Below are positions 9,137 through 20,200 of a stretch of DNA of 64,000 nt, piece after piece; the stretch's first letter is position 1; every line of letters begins with the position of its first letter. Origin of the DNA: Dechloromonas sp. ZY10 (GTDB lineage: Bacteria > Pseudomonadota > Gammaproteobacteria > Burkholderiales > Rhodocyclaceae); assembly GCF_041378895.1 (NCBI RefSeq), contig NZ_CP144212.1, positions 2,589,501 through 2,653,500 on the forward strand, read 5' to 3'. The position numbers and the translations under genes are program-made. The notes below the pieces were generated by a model that saw only the letters and a list, made by a program, of their open reading frames with translations, had not been told where the DNA came from and did no database searches.

Positions 9137-9922
9137 TCAAGGTTCCCAGTGCGCGACCGGCATTTTTTGCCCGAAGAGCCGGTCGACCGTGGCGGCAACC
9201 CGCTCCGGACCGCCACTGGTAGTCAATTGGCTGCGGCCGCTACCGCCGCCGAGCAGCCCGCCCGCCGCGAGCAGGCGTTCGAGTTGGCGCGCCACTGCCG
9301 CACCAGTATCAAGCAATTGCGTACCCGCCGGCATGCGCCGGGCGATTGCCTCGGCGACCCACGGGTAATGCGTGCAGCCGAGGACCACGACATCGGCGCC
9401 GGCGGCATTGAGCGGAGCGATGTAGCGATCCAGCAGGCCCTCAACTGCCGCGCTGCCCGGCCCATCGCTCTCTATCGTTTCGGCCAGACCGGGGCAAGCT
9501 TGGGCGAGCACCTGCTGGCCCCGGCCATGTTCGGCGACCAGCCGCTGAAAGCGTTCGCTGGCCAGCGTCCGCGTCGTCGCCAAAACGCCGATGGTACCGC
9601 TGCGACTGAGGTTGCAAGCCGGCTTGACGCCGGGTTCGAGGGCGACGATGGGCAAGGCAGTAGCGGCCCGGATCGCCTCGGCCGCCGCCGCCGTCGCCGT
9701 ATTGCAGGCAATCACCAGCGCTTTGGCTCCACGTGCCGCCAGCGCTGCAGCGATCTGTACCCCGCGCTCGCGGAGAAAGACCTCGGGCTTGTCGCCGTAG
9801 GGCAGGTGCCGGGTGTCGGCAAAGTAGAAATAATCTTCGTGCGGCAGACGCGCCTGCAAGGCGCGCAGTACAGTCAGGCCGCCAAGGCCGGAATCGAAGA
9901 CAGCAATCGGGCGAGGGTTCAC
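9137..9922 (-). CDS. murI: Glutamate racemase
   Basis: Converts L-glutamate to D-glutamate for peptidoglycan. 261 residues from a GTG at 9922 (NPRPIAVFDSGLGGLTVL). Catalytic cysteines lie in VIACNTATA and VLGCTHYPW, with the family's YFADTRHLPYG. I chose GTG because the longer reading from 9979 begins inside the icd terminator. The last residues (ATVDRLFGQKMPVAHWEP) are encoded by a copy of the window's dispersed repeat, so the tail is likely a species-specific addition. Confidence 0.95.
   Translation of the reverse strand: MNPRPIAVFDSGLGGLTVLRALQARLPHEDYFYFADTRHLPYGDKPEVFLRERGVQIAAALAARGAKALVIACNTATAAAAEAIRAATALPIVALEPGVKPACNLSRSGTIGVLATTRTLASERFQRLVAEHGRGQQVLAQACPGLAETIESDGPGSAAVEGLLDRYIAPLNAAGADVVVLGCTHYPWVAEAIARRMPAGTQLLDTGAAVARQLERLLAAGGLLGGGSGRSQLTTSGGPERVAATVDRLFGQKMPVAHWEP
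9179..9190. repeat. GGTCGACCGT repeat site in the 3' end of murI
   Basis: CCGGTCGACCGT, preceded by ATTTTTTGCCCGAAGAG and followed by GGCGG. The T-rich left flank matches the copies at 4409 and 45841. It codes for TVDR near the MurI C-terminus. Confidence 0.6.
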
Positions 9923-9941
9923 GGAATCAAAGGCAGGGCAA

Positions 9942-9966
9942 AGAAAAAGCCCCCGCGCGCGGGGGC
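9942..9966 (-). terminator. Rho-independent terminator of icd
   Basis: On the minus strand a GC-only stem (GCCCCCGC with GCGGGGGC) is followed by TTTTTCTTT. It lies just past the icd stop codon and before the murI start. Confidence 0.85.
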
Positions 9967-9992
9967 CCCATTCAACCATAAATGCGCCCGGA

Positions 9993-11234
<1,242 letters not shown>

Positions 11235-11388
11235 GGCTACTCCTTGGTCTGTGTGCAGGCCACAGGGCCTATGGCCCCGGCCCCGGACGCATCTCCCGCG
11301 CGCCGGTGGCGCGAATTATGTAGCAAATCCGCCTGCGCTGTCAGCCGTCCGGCACCCCAGAAGATCAGCGGGAAAACTCACTGTTTTC

Positions 11389-11403
11389 ACGGTCGACCGT
11401 AAA
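11389..11403. repeat. Perfect 12-bp palindrome ACGGTCGACCGT
   Basis: The only fully symmetrical copy of the repeat (11389-11400), flanked by TTTTC on the left and AAAC on the right. It lies between icd and the terminator of the monomeric idh gene. Confidence 0.65.
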
Positions 11404-11446
11404 CAAAAGAAAAAACCCCGGCCGCCAGAAAGCGGGCCGGGGTTCT
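11404..11446 (-). terminator. Rho-independent terminator of idh
   Basis: AACCCCGGCC (11414-11423) pairs with GGCCGGGGTT (11435-11444). On the minus strand the stem is followed by TTTTTTCTTTTG. It follows the idh stop by about 20 bases. Confidence 0.88.
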
Positions 11447-11467
11447 TGCCGTTCAGGCAAGCCGGAC

Positions 11468-13708
11468 TCAGACGGCGGCAGCAGCCTTGATCGCGGCGTT
11501 GAAAGTCGGGCTCGGACGCATCACGGCCTTGCACTTGGACGAATCGGCCATGTAGTAGCCACCGATGTCGGCCGGTTTGCCCTGCACGGTAGTGAACTCG
11601 GCAACGATTTGTGCCTCGTTGTCGCTCAGGGCTTTGGCCAGCGGAGCAAACTTGGCGGCCAGTTCGGCATCTTCGGTCTGCGCTGCGAGTTCCTGAGCCC
11701 AATACATCGACAGGTAGAACTGCGAACCCCGGTTATCGAGCTCGCCGGTCTTCGGCGACGGCGACTTGCGGTTGTCGAGCAGCTTGCCAGTCGCGGCATC
11801 GAGGGTCTTGGCCAGGATCACGGCCTTCTTGTTGCCGGTTTTCAGGCCGAGGTCTTCGAGCGACACCGCCAGCGCCAGGAACTCGCCGAGCGAATCCCAA
11901 CGCAGGTGGTTTTCCTCGGTCAGCTGCTGCACGTGCTTCGGGGCCGAACCGCCGGCACCGGTTTCGTACATGCCGCCACCCGCCATCAGCGGAACGATGG
12001 AGAGCATCTTGGCCGAGGTGCCGAGTTCCATGATCGGGAACAGGTCGGTCAGGTAGTCGCGCAGGATGTTGCCGGTCACCGAGATGGTGTCGAGACCGCG
12101 AGCGACGCGCTCCAGCGTGAAACGCATGGCACGGACCTGGCTCATGATGCGGATTTCCAGACCGCTGGTGTCGTGATCCTTGAGGTAGGTTTCGACCTTC
12201 TTGATCAGTTCGGCTTCGTGCGGACGGTACGGATCCAGCCAGAAGACGGCCGGCATGCCGGAATTGCGGGCGCGGGTAACGGCCAGCTTGACCCAGTCGC
12301 GCACCGGCGCATCCTTGACCTGGCACATACGCCAGATATCGCCCGCTTCAACGTTCTGGGTCAGCAGCACTTCACCGCTGTCGATATCGACGATGTTGGC
12401 GATGCCGTCTTCAGCAATTTCGAAGGTCTTGTCGTGCGAACCGTATTCCTCGGCCTTCTGCGCCATCAGACCGACGTTCGGGACGGTACCCATGGTGCGC
12501 GGATCGAAGTTGCCGTGCCACTTGCAGAAGTTGATCATCTCCTGGTAGATACGGGCAAAGGTCGATTCCGGCATCACTGCCTTGCAGTCGGCCGGCTTGC
12601 CATCGGCGCCCCACATCTTGCCACCCTGGCGGATCATCGCCGGCATCGAGGCGTCGACGATCACGTCGTTCGGAGAGTGGAAGTTGGTAATGCCCTTGGC
12701 CGAATCGACCATCGCCAGCTTCGGACGGTGCTCCTGGCAGGCATGCAGGTCACGGATGATTTCGTCGCGCTTGGACTCCGGCAACTGCTTGATCTTCTCG
12801 TAGAGATCGACCATGCCGTTGTTCACGTTGATGCCCAGTTCGTTGAACAGGGCACCGTGCTTCTCGAAAGCTTCCTTGTAGAAAATCTTGACGCAGTGGC
12901 CGAAGACGATCGGGTGCGAAACCTTCATCATCGTCGCCTTGACGTGCAGCGAGAAGAGGATGCCGGATTCGCGGCAATCTTCCAGTTCCTTCTCGTAGAA
13001 CTCGCACAGCGCCTTCTTGCTCATGAACATCGAGTCGATGATTTCGCCAGCCTGCAGGGCAACCTTCGGCTTGAGCACGGTGATCTTGCCGCCCTTGGCA
13101 ATCAGTTCCATGCGCACGGTGCGAGCCTTGTCGAGGGTCATCGACTTTTCGCCATGGTAGAAGTCGCCGTGGTGCATGTGCGACACATGGGTGCGCGACC
13201 ACTGCTTCCACTCGCCCATCGAGTGCGGGTTCTTGCGGGCATAGTTCTTGACGGCAAGCGGTGCGCGACGATCGGAGTTACCTTCGCGCAGAACCGGGTT
13301 GACGGCCGAGCCGAGGCATTTGCCGTAACGGGCAGCAATCGATTTTTCTTCGTCGCTGTCCGGAGCTTCCGGGTAGTCGGGAATTGCATAGCCCTTGCTT
13401 TGCAGCTCCTTGACGCATGCCTTCAACTGCGCGACCGATGCCGAGATGTTCGGCAGCTTGATAATGTTGGCGTCCGGCTCCAGGGTTTTCTTGCCGAGTT
13501 CGGCCAGCGTGTTCGGGACGCGCTGTTCTTCGGTCAGATACTCGGGAAACTCGGCGAGAACGCGGGCAGACACGGAAATGTCGGCCTTTTCGATCTCGAT
13601 GCCAGCCGGAGCGGTAAAGGTCCGGACCACCGGCAGAAAAGCGCAGGTCGCCAGCAGCGGTGCCTCGTCCGTCAGTGTGTAGATAATCTTCGACTTATCG
13701 CCAGCCAT
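11468..13708 (-). CDS. idh: Isocitrate dehydrogenase (NADP+), monomeric type
   Basis: A 746-residue monomeric NADP-IDH, same reaction as icd but a different fold class. It begins [20 protein letters not shown] and carries family stretches such as [50 protein letters not shown] and [15 protein letters not shown]. The ATG at 13708 has AAGGGG upstream. The frame stays open to 15817, but that extension is antisense to aceK and not expressed from this start. Having both IDH classes in tandem suggests separate regulation of flux at the glyoxylate branch point. Confidence 0.96.
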   Translation of the reverse strand: MAGDKSKIIYTLTDEAPLLATCAFLPVVRTFTAPAGIEIEKADISVSARVLAEFPEYLTEEQRVPNTLAELGKKTLEPDANIIKLPNISASVAQLKACVKELQSKGYAIPDYPEAPDSDEEKSIAARYGKCLGSAVNPVLREGNSDRRAPLAVKNYARKNPHSMGEWKQWSRTHVSHMHHGDFYHGEKSMTLDKARTVRMELIAKGGKITVLKPKVALQAGEIIDSMFMSKKALCEFYEKELEDCRESGILFSLHVKATMMKVSHPIVFGHCVKIFYKEAFEKHGALFNELGINVNNGMVDLYEKIKQLPESKRDEIIRDLHACQEHRPKLAMVDSAKGITNFHSPNDVIVDASMPAMIRQGGKMWGADGKPADCKAVMPESTFARIYQEMINFCKWHGNFDPRTMGTVPNVGLMAQKAEEYGSHDKTFEIAEDGIANIVDIDSGEVLLTQNVEAGDIWRMCQVKDAPVRDWVKLAVTRARNSGMPAVFWLDPYRPHEAELIKKVETYLKDHDTSGLEIRIMSQVRAMRFTLERVARGLDTISVTGNILRDYLTDLFPIMELGTSAKMLSIVPLMAGGGMYETGAGGSAPKHVQQLTEENHLRWDSLGEFLALAVSLEDLGLKTGNKKAVILAKTLDAATGKLLDNRKSPSPKTGELDNRGSQFYLSMYWAQELAAQTEDAELAAKFAPLAKALSDNEAQIVAEFTTVQGKPADIGGYYMADSSKCKAVMRPSPTFNAAIKAAAAV

Positions 13709-13868
13709 GAAAAACCCCTTGCGGTAGATTGATTGTCGGGACCGGTCAGTGCCGGTCTTTTCTGAGGAAGAACAGCAAAGACCGAAGTATCGGTTTTCTT
13801 GGGCGTTCCAGTCAACGAAACCCCGTTTCACATTGCGAAGCGAAAACCTTTTTTCCCGCCACGGCAGC

Positions 13869-13877
13869 GTTGACCGT
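13869..13877. repeat. Repeat site GTTGACCGT between idh and aceK
   Basis: Near match (GCGTTGACCGTAAATGTCGG) lying 48 bases before the aceK start, in the divergent promoter region. The right flank resembles the copy at 59394. Confidence 0.45.
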
Positions 13878-13924
13878 AAATGTCGGGTGCTAAGATTTCT
13901 CGCTGCTGCAGTCAGGGGAGAGGC

Positions 13925-15697
13925 ATGAAAATTTCGATTGGTCTGTATGGGAGCAACGCTCACCAGATCGCGCTGGCGCTGATCCAGGGGTTCAACAAAC
14001 ACTACACCCTGTTCCGCCAGACCAGCCGCGAAGCCAGAGTCCGGTTTGAACAAGCCGACTGGCAAGGGGGCCAAAAGGCGGTGCGCGAGCGGATCCGCTT
14101 TTACGACGACCGGGTCGATGAATGTGTCGAGCGCCTGCGCAGCGAATTCGACGTCGAGAACATCGAAGACGGCACCTGGCAGCAGGTCAAGCTGCTCTAT
14201 ATCGGCCTGCTGCTCAACCACAAGCAACCGGAACTGGCCGAGACCTTCTTCAACTCGGTGACCACCAAGATCCTGCACCGTACCTATTTCCACAACGACT
14301 TCATCTTCGTCCGCCCGACCATCTCGACCGAGAACCTGGAAGCCGACGGCGACCCGACCTACCGCAGCTATTACGCGCACGAGCACGACGGTCTGCGCGG
14401 CGCGATGCGCCAGATCCTGCTCGACTTCGGCTGGCGGCGGCCCTTTGCCGACCTTGGCCGCGATGTCGAGAATGTTTACCGGGCCATCCTCCGCCACCTG
14501 GGCGAAATGCCCCGCCGCGAAGTCAATTTCCAGATTCAGGTACTCGGCTCGGCGTTTTACCGCAACAAGGCCGCCTACGTGATCGGCAAGGCGATCAATG
14601 GCGCCGCCGAGTATCCGTTTGCGATTCCGGTCCTGCACGACGGCAAGGGCCAACTCTTTCTCGACACCATCCTGCTCGACGCCTGGCGGATCGGCCTGCT
14701 TTTTTCGCTGTCGCGCGCCTACTTCATGGTCGACATGGAAGTCCCCTCGGGCTACGTCCAGTTCCTCCGCTCGATCCTGCCCAACAAGCCACGCTCCGAG
14801 TTGTACATCATGCTCGGCCTGGGCAAGCAGGGAAAGACCATGTTCTTCCGTGACTTCATCTATCACCAGCATCATTCGGAAGACCAGTTCATCATGGCGC
14901 CCGGTATTCGTGGCCTGGTCATGCTGGTGTTCACGCTGCCGTCCTATCCTTATGTCTTCAAGATCATCAAGGATGTCTTCGGCACCTCGAAGGAGATGGA
15001 TCAGGCCACGGTCAAACGAAAATTCATGCTGGTCAAGCAGGTTGACCGGGTTGGCCGACTGGCCGACACCCTGGAATTTTCGAATGTACTGTTTCCGCTC
15101 GACCGCTTTGCTCCGGAAGTGCTCGATGAATTGCAGCGTCTGGCCCCCTCCAAGTTCGAAATCGACGGCGAGCAACTGATCATCAAGCACCTCTACATCG
15201 AGCGCCGGATGGAACCGCTCAACATCCACATTGACCGGATGGACAAGAGCAACAATCAGGATGGACTGGAGCACGCCATCAAGGAATACGGCAACGCCAT
15301 CCGCGAACTGGCGCAGGCCAACATCTTCCCCGGCGACATGCTGTGGAAGAACTTCGGGATCACCCGCTACGGTCGCGTCGTGTTCTACGATTACGACGAG
15401 ATCGAATACATGACCGACATCAACTTCCGCAAGATCCCGCCGGCCCCCGATTTCGAGACCGAGATGTCGGGCGAGGTGTGGTACCCGGTGGCCCGCAACG
15501 ATGTTTTCCCCGAGGAATTCGCGACTTTCCTGCTGGGCTCCCCGCTGGTCCGGAAATTGTTCATGAAACACCACAAGGACTTGCTCAAACCGGCTTTCTG
15601 GCAGGAGGCACAGGAAAAAATCCGGCAAGGGCATGTCGAGGATTTCTTCCCTTATCCGCAGGAAATCCGCTTCTGCCGGCAAATCGCCCAAAGCTGA
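13925..15697 (+). CDS. aceK: Isocitrate dehydrogenase kinase/phosphatase
   Basis: A bifunctional enzyme that phosphorylates and reactivates IDH, setting the split between TCA cycle and glyoxylate shunt. 590 residues against 578 in E. coli. The ATP-loop stretch [15 protein letters not shown] and the catalytic segment [25 protein letters not shown], with its DYDE acidic residues, are intact. The ATG at 13925 follows GGGGAGAGG closely. It is usually found with aceB/aceA; here it is divergent from two IDH genes, next to its substrate's gene rather than the glyoxylate enzymes. Confidence 0.97.
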   Translation: MKISIGLYGSNAHQIALALIQGFNKHYTLFRQTSREARVRFEQADWQGGQKAVRERIRFYDDRVDECVERLRSEFDVENIEDGTWQQVKLLYIGLLLNHKQPELAETFFNSVTTKILHRTYFHNDFIFVRPTISTENLEADGDPTYRSYYAHEHDGLRGAMRQILLDFGWRRPFADLGRDVENVYRAILRHLGEMPRREVNFQIQVLGSAFYRNKAAYVIGKAINGAAEYPFAIPVLHDGKGQLFLDTILLDAWRIGLLFSLSRAYFMVDMEVPSGYVQFLRSILPNKPRSELYIMLGLGKQGKTMFFRDFIYHQHHSEDQFIMAPGIRGLVMLVFTLPSYPYVFKIIKDVFGTSKEMDQATVKRKFMLVKQVDRVGRLADTLEFSNVLFPLDRFAPEVLDELQRLAPSKFEIDGEQLIIKHLYIERRMEPLNIHIDRMDKSNNQDGLEHAIKEYGNAIRELAQANIFPGDMLWKNFGITRYGRVVFYDYDEIEYMTDINFRKIPPAPDFETEMSGEVWYPVARNDVFPEEFATFLLGSPLVRKLFMKHHKDLLKPAFWQEAQEKIRQGHVEDFFPYPQEIRFCRQIAQS

Positions 15698-15782
15698 GAC
15701 TTTGCCAATTTCAACATTTTCTCCGCTGCCTGGTGCTCTCCCCGTACAATGCGGCGATCCCACCTCTACTGTGGATACAGCA

Positions 15783-17000
15783 ATGCAAAGAATCGATGAC
15801 CTGCTGATCGCCACCACCCTTGCCGCCAGCCTGGGCCTGGGCGTCTGGGGGTTGTTCGGCGGGCAGCCGCCGGCTTACCTGTTTTTCGCCATCGGCTGCC
15901 TGTTGACCGTGGCTGCCGCCATCTCGACCGGCGAACGGCGCCGCTGGCGCGAGCGCCAGCAAGCCAAGCTCAAAGAACTGAACGACGTGGTTTCCGAATA
16001 TCAGGTGCTATCCGACCAAGCGATGGCCCATGCCGAAACCCAGTTCGTTTCTCTGGAAAAGGAGATGGGCGAGGCCCGGCAGTTGATCCGCGACTCGGTC
16101 GCCAAACTGTACGGCAGCCTGACCGGACTCGAATCGCAATCGACCGACCAGCGCCAGGTTCTGCGTTCGCTGATTTCGGAAATGTTGCAGATGACCGGTT
16201 CGGAAAACAGCGAACAGGAACGGGCCGGCTTGCAGCGCTTTTTCACCGAAACCAATCTGCTGATCGCCGAGTTTTCGCAGAAGATGGACACCCTGCGCGG
16301 CAGCAGCCATGAAATCGCCGGCAGTTTCGAACAAATGAAAGCGCAGGTCAGCGGGATCAACACCTCGCTGAACGACATCGCTGCGATCACCAAGCAAACC
16401 GACCTGCTGGCCCTGAATGCCGCGATCGAGGCTGCACGAGCCGGCGAAGCCGGACGCGGCTTTGCCATCGTCGCCGACGAAGTGCGCAGCCTGGCTGCCC
16501 GTACCGGCGAATTCAATGTCGCAATCCGCAAAGAGCTCGACAGCATTCTCAACCTGCTGGAAAAAATCGGCCGCCAGGTCGAGGAAGCGACCAATGTGGA
16601 TATGAGCGTTGCTGAAAAATCGCGCGGCACGCTCGACGAACTCGGCAAGGAATTGTTCGAACTGACCGACAAGGCACGGGAACACTCGCGCCACATCACC
16701 GAGGTCAGTGAGCAGATGCAGCGGATGACGCAGGAAGGCGTAATGGCGATGCAGTTCGAGGACATCGTCGCCCAGATGATCGAGCGCATCACTCAACGCA
16801 CCAACAATGTCGGCCAGTACATGCACGCCTTCCTCAGCCTGCACCGCGAGCAGGGCAGCGACGACCCGGTCAGCCGCTACCGCGCCCGCACTGAGCAACT
16901 GGTCCAGTTGCTGGTCGAGTCCCACATCAAGACCGATGCCTTGCGCGCCCACGCGGTTGCACCGCCCCAGAGCAGCAACGACGACATCGAACTGTTCTGA
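15783..17000 (+). CDS. Methyl-accepting chemotaxis protein without periplasmic sensor
   Basis: A 405-residue receptor. Two adjacent N-terminal membrane helices (about residues 8-27 and 33-50) leave almost no periplasmic loop. A coiled coil follows, then the signalling tip [20 protein letters not shown] and [15 protein letters not shown]-terminal extension with [14 protein letters not shown] and the acidic end DDIELF completes it. This layout suggests sensing of an internal signal (energy state or membrane event) rather than an external ligand. Start at 15783; no clear ribosome site. The longer frame from 15633 overlaps aceK. It is followed 11 bases later by a short-chain dehydrogenase. Confidence 0.88.
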   Translation: MQRIDDLLIATTLAASLGLGVWGLFGGQPPAYLFFAIGCLLTVAAAISTGERRRWRERQQAKLKELNDVVSEYQVLSDQAMAHAETQFVSLEKEMGEARQLIRDSVAKLYGSLTGLESQSTDQRQVLRSLISEMLQMTGSENSEQERAGLQRFFTETNLLIAEFSQKMDTLRGSSHEIAGSFEQMKAQVSGINTSLNDIAAITKQTDLLALNAAIEAARAGEAGRGFAIVADEVRSLAARTGEFNVAIRKELDSILNLLEKIGRQVEEATNVDMSVAEKSRGTLDELGKELFELTDKAREHSRHITEVSEQMQRMTQEGVMAMQFEDIVAQMIERITQRTNNVGQYMHAFLSLHREQGSDDPVSRYRARTEQLVQLLVESHIKTDALRAHAVAPPQSSNDDIELF

Positions 17001-17011
17001 CCGCAACGGCA

Positions 17012-17758
17012 ATGCTCAGAAAAGCGATCGTCACCGGATACAGCCGCGGCCTTGGCGCAGCAATCGCGCAAGAACTGCAGCAGCAGGGCTTCGAGACCCT
17101 CGGGCTGGCCCGCCAGTCGAATGCGCAATCCTGTACTTTCCGTATCAGTCTCGATCTGGCAGACAGCCGGGCACTGGCCGACTGGCTGGCCAGTGGCGAA
17201 CTGGCAAGTTTTCTGGCCGATGCCGAACAAGCCATACTGATCAACAATGCGGGTACCGTGCAACCGATCGGGCCAGCTGGCAGCCATGCGGCCACCGAGG
17301 TGCTGCACGCGCTGGCTCTCAACGTCGCCGCACCGCTGCTGCTCAGCGATGCCTTCATCGCCGCCAGCCGCGACTGCCCGGATCGCCGCATCCTGCATGT
17401 TTCAAGCGGCGCCGGCCGCCATGCCTACCCCGGCTGGAACCTCTACTGCGCCGGCAAGGCCGCGCTTGACCGGCATGCCGAAGCAGTGGCACTGGAACGA
17501 TTGCCCGGACTACGCATTGCCAGCCTCGCCCCGGGGGTGATCGATACCGACATGCAGGGAGAAATCCGGGCCTGCCCGGAGCCCCGGTTTCCGTTGCGCG
17601 GCCGCTTTGTCGAACTCAAAGCCCGCGGGCAACTGAGCAGCCCGGAAAATGCTGCGCTCGACACCGTCGCGTATCTGCTCGGAGAGCACTTCGGCACCCC
17701 GCCGCTGGCCGACCTGCGCGAACTCAAACAGCCCAATAAAAAACAACAAAACCAATAA
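17012..17758 (+). CDS. Short-chain dehydrogenase/reductase
   Basis: A 248-residue classical SDR. It has the nucleotide-binding TGYSRGLGA near the N-terminus, the structural motif NNAG, and the catalytic Ser (HVSSGAG) and YCAGK pair. The pattern resembles sepiapterin-reductase-like SDRs, which use NADP(H); this is suggested only. It starts 11 bases after the chemoreceptor stop, so they may share a transcript. The C-terminus is Asn/Lys rich and runs into an AT-rich stretch. Confidence 0.88.
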   Translation: MLRKAIVTGYSRGLGAAIAQELQQQGFETLGLARQSNAQSCTFRISLDLADSRALADWLASGELASFLADAEQAILINNAGTVQPIGPAGSHAATEVLHALALNVAAPLLLSDAFIAASRDCPDRRILHVSSGAGRHAYPGWNLYCAGKAALDRHAEAVALERLPGLRIASLAPGVIDTDMQGEIRACPEPRFPLRGRFVELKARGQLSSPENAALDTVAYLLGEHFGTPPLADLRELKQPNKKQQNQ

Positions 17759-17864
17759 AAATCATAATATTATAGAATTAATTTGTAATATTTCCGTCAT
17801 AAAAGCTACCGCAGCAGACTCTATACTCCCCGGGCTAACAACAATCAGTCCACCGGGGAAATCA

Positions 17865-19529
17865 ATGCCAAAACACCTGAGCACTTCAGGCAAACTGCTC
17901 CTGCTCGGCCTGCTCGCGGCCGGCGCCATCGCCATCGTCGGCCTGCTGGGTATCGGCGCACTCGAAACCCTGTCCGGCCACGCCCAGCGCGCATTGCGCG
18001 GCGCCGAACTGGACAGCCGGATCATGCTGCAGATCAAAGGAGCGCAAAGCAACATCCTGATCCAAATACAGGAGTGGAAAAATATTCTGCTGCGTGGCCA
18101 GGACCGCGCCAGCTACGACAAACACCTGCAAGGCTTCGGCGAGCGCGCCACGGCGGCCCAGGGGCAGCTGAAAAAAGCTGCCGAACTGATGCGCGAACGG
18201 CAGATGCCCACCACCGAGATCGACCAGCTGATTCGCGAGCACCAACTGCTCAACCAGCGCTATCGCGATGCATTGTCCGCCTTCCGCAGTGATGATCCGC
18301 AAGCCGGACAACAGGTCGACCAGCAGGTTCGCGGGATGGACCGTGCGACCATCGCCGGGCTATACAAACTGGTCGAGGCCGTCGAGGCTGAGTTTTCACG
18401 CCGGATCGGCAGCGAGATCAGCAGCAATGAACAACAGAGCAATCGGGTCGAACGGATTTTTGCCGGCCTCGCACTCGCTACGGCCGCTCTAGTTGCGCTC
18501 CTTGCCAGTCTGATCCGCAAGGATCTGATGCGGCTGCTGGGCGGTGAACCGGCCTATGCAGCCGAGGTCGCCCGACAAATCGCCGAAGGCAACCTCAGCG
18601 TGCCGATCAACGTCCGCTCCGGCGACCAGAGCAGCCTGCTGGCCGCCATGCACCGCATGCGCGATGCGCTACTGGCGATCATCAGGAACATTCAGCACAG
18701 TTCGGAGCAACTGGCCGGTGCTGCCGAGCAACTGGCCGCCACGTCGCAACAGGTCGCAGCCAGCAGCGCCAGCCAGAGCGACGCCTCAAGTTCGATGGCT
18801 GCCTCAATGGAGCAAATGGCCAGCAGCATCGGCCAGGTCGCCGACAACGCCAGGATGTCGCGCCAACTCGCCGATACCGCCCGCAACTCGTCGGCCAGCA
18901 GCGGGCAACTGGTGCAGCAGACAATTCAGGAAATCCACCAGATTGCCCAATCAGTCGAACGCTCGGCCCGGGTGGTGCATGGACTAGGCGAGCACTCACA
19001 GAAAATTTCCGGGATTGCCAACACGATCAAGGAAATTGCCGATCAGACCAACCTGCTGGCGCTGAATGCCGCAATCGAAGCGGCACGCGCTGGCGAACAG
19101 GGGCGCGGCTTTGCGGTAGTAGCAGATGAAGTCCGCAAATTAGCGGAAAAGACCACCATCTCGACCCACGAAATCAGCACCATGATTGATGCCATCCAGC
19201 ACGGCACCAACGAAGCGGTAGCGCAAATGCAGACCGGTACCGAGCAGGTTCAAAGCGGCGTGGATACTGCCGCCCGGACCGGCCAGTCGATGGCCGGGAT
19301 CGAGGCCAGCGCCAGCCAGGTCCTGCAGGCGGTGGATGACATTTCGGCTGCGCTGCATGAACAGAGCCTGGCCAGCGGGGAGATTTCACGCCGGATCGAA
19401 CACATTGTGCAGATGACCGAGGAAAACGGCAGCGCAGTACGGCAGGTTTCAAATTCAGCCAGCCACCTGCTCGGCCTGGCCTCCGAACTGCGCCAATCGG
19501 TTTCCCGCTTCCGTCTCAGCGCCAATTGA
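17865..19529 (+). CDS. Methyl-accepting chemotaxis protein, four-helix-bundle sensor
   Basis: A 554-residue receptor. Membrane helix at about 10-32, a helical periplasmic domain of about 170 residues typical of 4HB sensors ([19 protein letters not shown]), a second membrane helix ([19 protein letters not shown]), a HAMP segment, then the signalling domain with [20 protein letters not shown] and [13 protein letters not shown]. The ATG at 17865 follows GGGGAA. The 100 bases before it are unusually AT-rich for this window and probably hold the promoter. The longer frame from 17649 runs through the SDR gene and is rejected. Confidence 0.92.
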   Translation: MPKHLSTSGKLLLLGLLAAGAIAIVGLLGIGALETLSGHAQRALRGAELDSRIMLQIKGAQSNILIQIQEWKNILLRGQDRASYDKHLQGFGERATAAQGQLKKAAELMRERQMPTTEIDQLIREHQLLNQRYRDALSAFRSDDPQAGQQVDQQVRGMDRATIAGLYKLVEAVEAEFSRRIGSEISSNEQQSNRVERIFAGLALATAALVALLASLIRKDLMRLLGGEPAYAAEVARQIAEGNLSVPINVRSGDQSSLLAAMHRMRDALLAIIRNIQHSSEQLAGAAEQLAATSQQVAASSASQSDASSSMAASMEQMASSIGQVADNARMSRQLADTARNSSASSGQLVQQTIQEIHQIAQSVERSARVVHGLGEHSQKISGIANTIKEIADQTNLLALNAAIEAARAGEQGRGFAVVADEVRKLAEKTTISTHEISTMIDAIQHGTNEAVAQMQTGTEQVQSGVDTAARTGQSMAGIEASASQVLQAVDDISAALHEQSLASGEISRRIEHIVQMTEENGSAVRQVSNSASHLLGLASELRQSVSRFRLSAN

Positions 19530-19582
19530 GGACGGCGGTCGGTCCGGTAACGCCCGGCAGGGCATTACCGGATGGTTCCGAC

Positions 19583-20200
19583 TCAATGCGGGAAATACAT
19601 CCGCGCCTTGTCGAGCTTGTAGGTCCAGGGCAGATTGGCATTTTTCCAGCCATTCACCGCCCGCTGCCCGGCTTTCGCACCGCTCTTGGCAAGATCGCCT
19701 TCAAAGCCTTCGGGAACGCCATAGACCTGCCGATAACCCGCCGCCAGCAGGCGATCCTGCGCCTTTGAACTGCGGTCGCCGGAGCGGCAGATCAGGATGA
19801 TCGTCGCCTCCTTGCCCAGGCCCATCGCCTGCAGGCGCCGTTCCAGTTCCGGCATGAAGTCCTGGTTCGGTTCCAGCTTGTACATCTGCCGCTTGTCGTC
19901 CCAGTCGGTCATGATTTCCTGATGCTCGACAAAGGGCACCAGGGCATCAGCGATCTCCGGCCAGCCGACATAAACGGCCTCGGCGCGGGTCCGGATGTCG
20001 AACAAGGCCACCGTTTTCGGGTGGGCCTTTTTCATCTCGAAGGCTTGCTGCGGCGTCAGATACAGCGCGAGCTTGCTGCGCTTGATTTCGGGCAGTTTGT
20101 CCCAGTCACTGAAACCGGGCTGCCAATCGGAAGCCAGCGCATTTCCGGCCAGCAGCAAGGCCAGTCCGAGCCCTGCCAGAAAACGTTGGTGCTGCATCAT
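19583..20200 (-). CDS. Periplasmic rhodanese-like sulfurtransferase
   Basis: A 205-residue exported protein: signal peptide (FLAGLGLALLLAGNALA), then one rhodanese domain with LFDIRTRAEAVYVG and the active-site loop CRSGDRS. It would carry sulfane sulfur as a persulfide on that cysteine. Its ATG overlaps the soxB stop (ATGA), so it is the last gene of the sox operon and likely works with the Sox proteins in the periplasm. The role as sulfur acceptor or donor is inferred from position. Confidence 0.88.
   Translation of the reverse strand: MMQHQRFLAGLGLALLLAGNALASDWQPGFSDWDKLPEIKRSKLALYLTPQQAFEMKKAHPKTVALFDIRTRAEAVYVGWPEIADALVPFVEHQEIMTDWDDKRQMYKLEPNQDFMPELERRLQAMGLGKEATIILICRSGDRSSKAQDRLLAAGYRQVYGVPEGFEGDLAKSGAKAGQRAVNGWKNANLPWTYKLDKARMYFPH

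Noticed and set aside
11609..13732. 707-residue open frame on the plus strand
   Set aside because: Antisense shadow of idh.
13740..13761. Small hairpin followed by TTTT upstream of aceK, terminator-like on the plus strand
   Set aside because: No plus-strand gene ends there; it lies in the leader of idh and the stem is only 6 bp.
13709..15817. 700-codon extension of the idh frame upstream of its ATG
   Set aside because: It is antisense to aceK, lacks a ribosome site, and idh has its own conserved start with AAGGGG; open frames opposite GC-rich genes are common.
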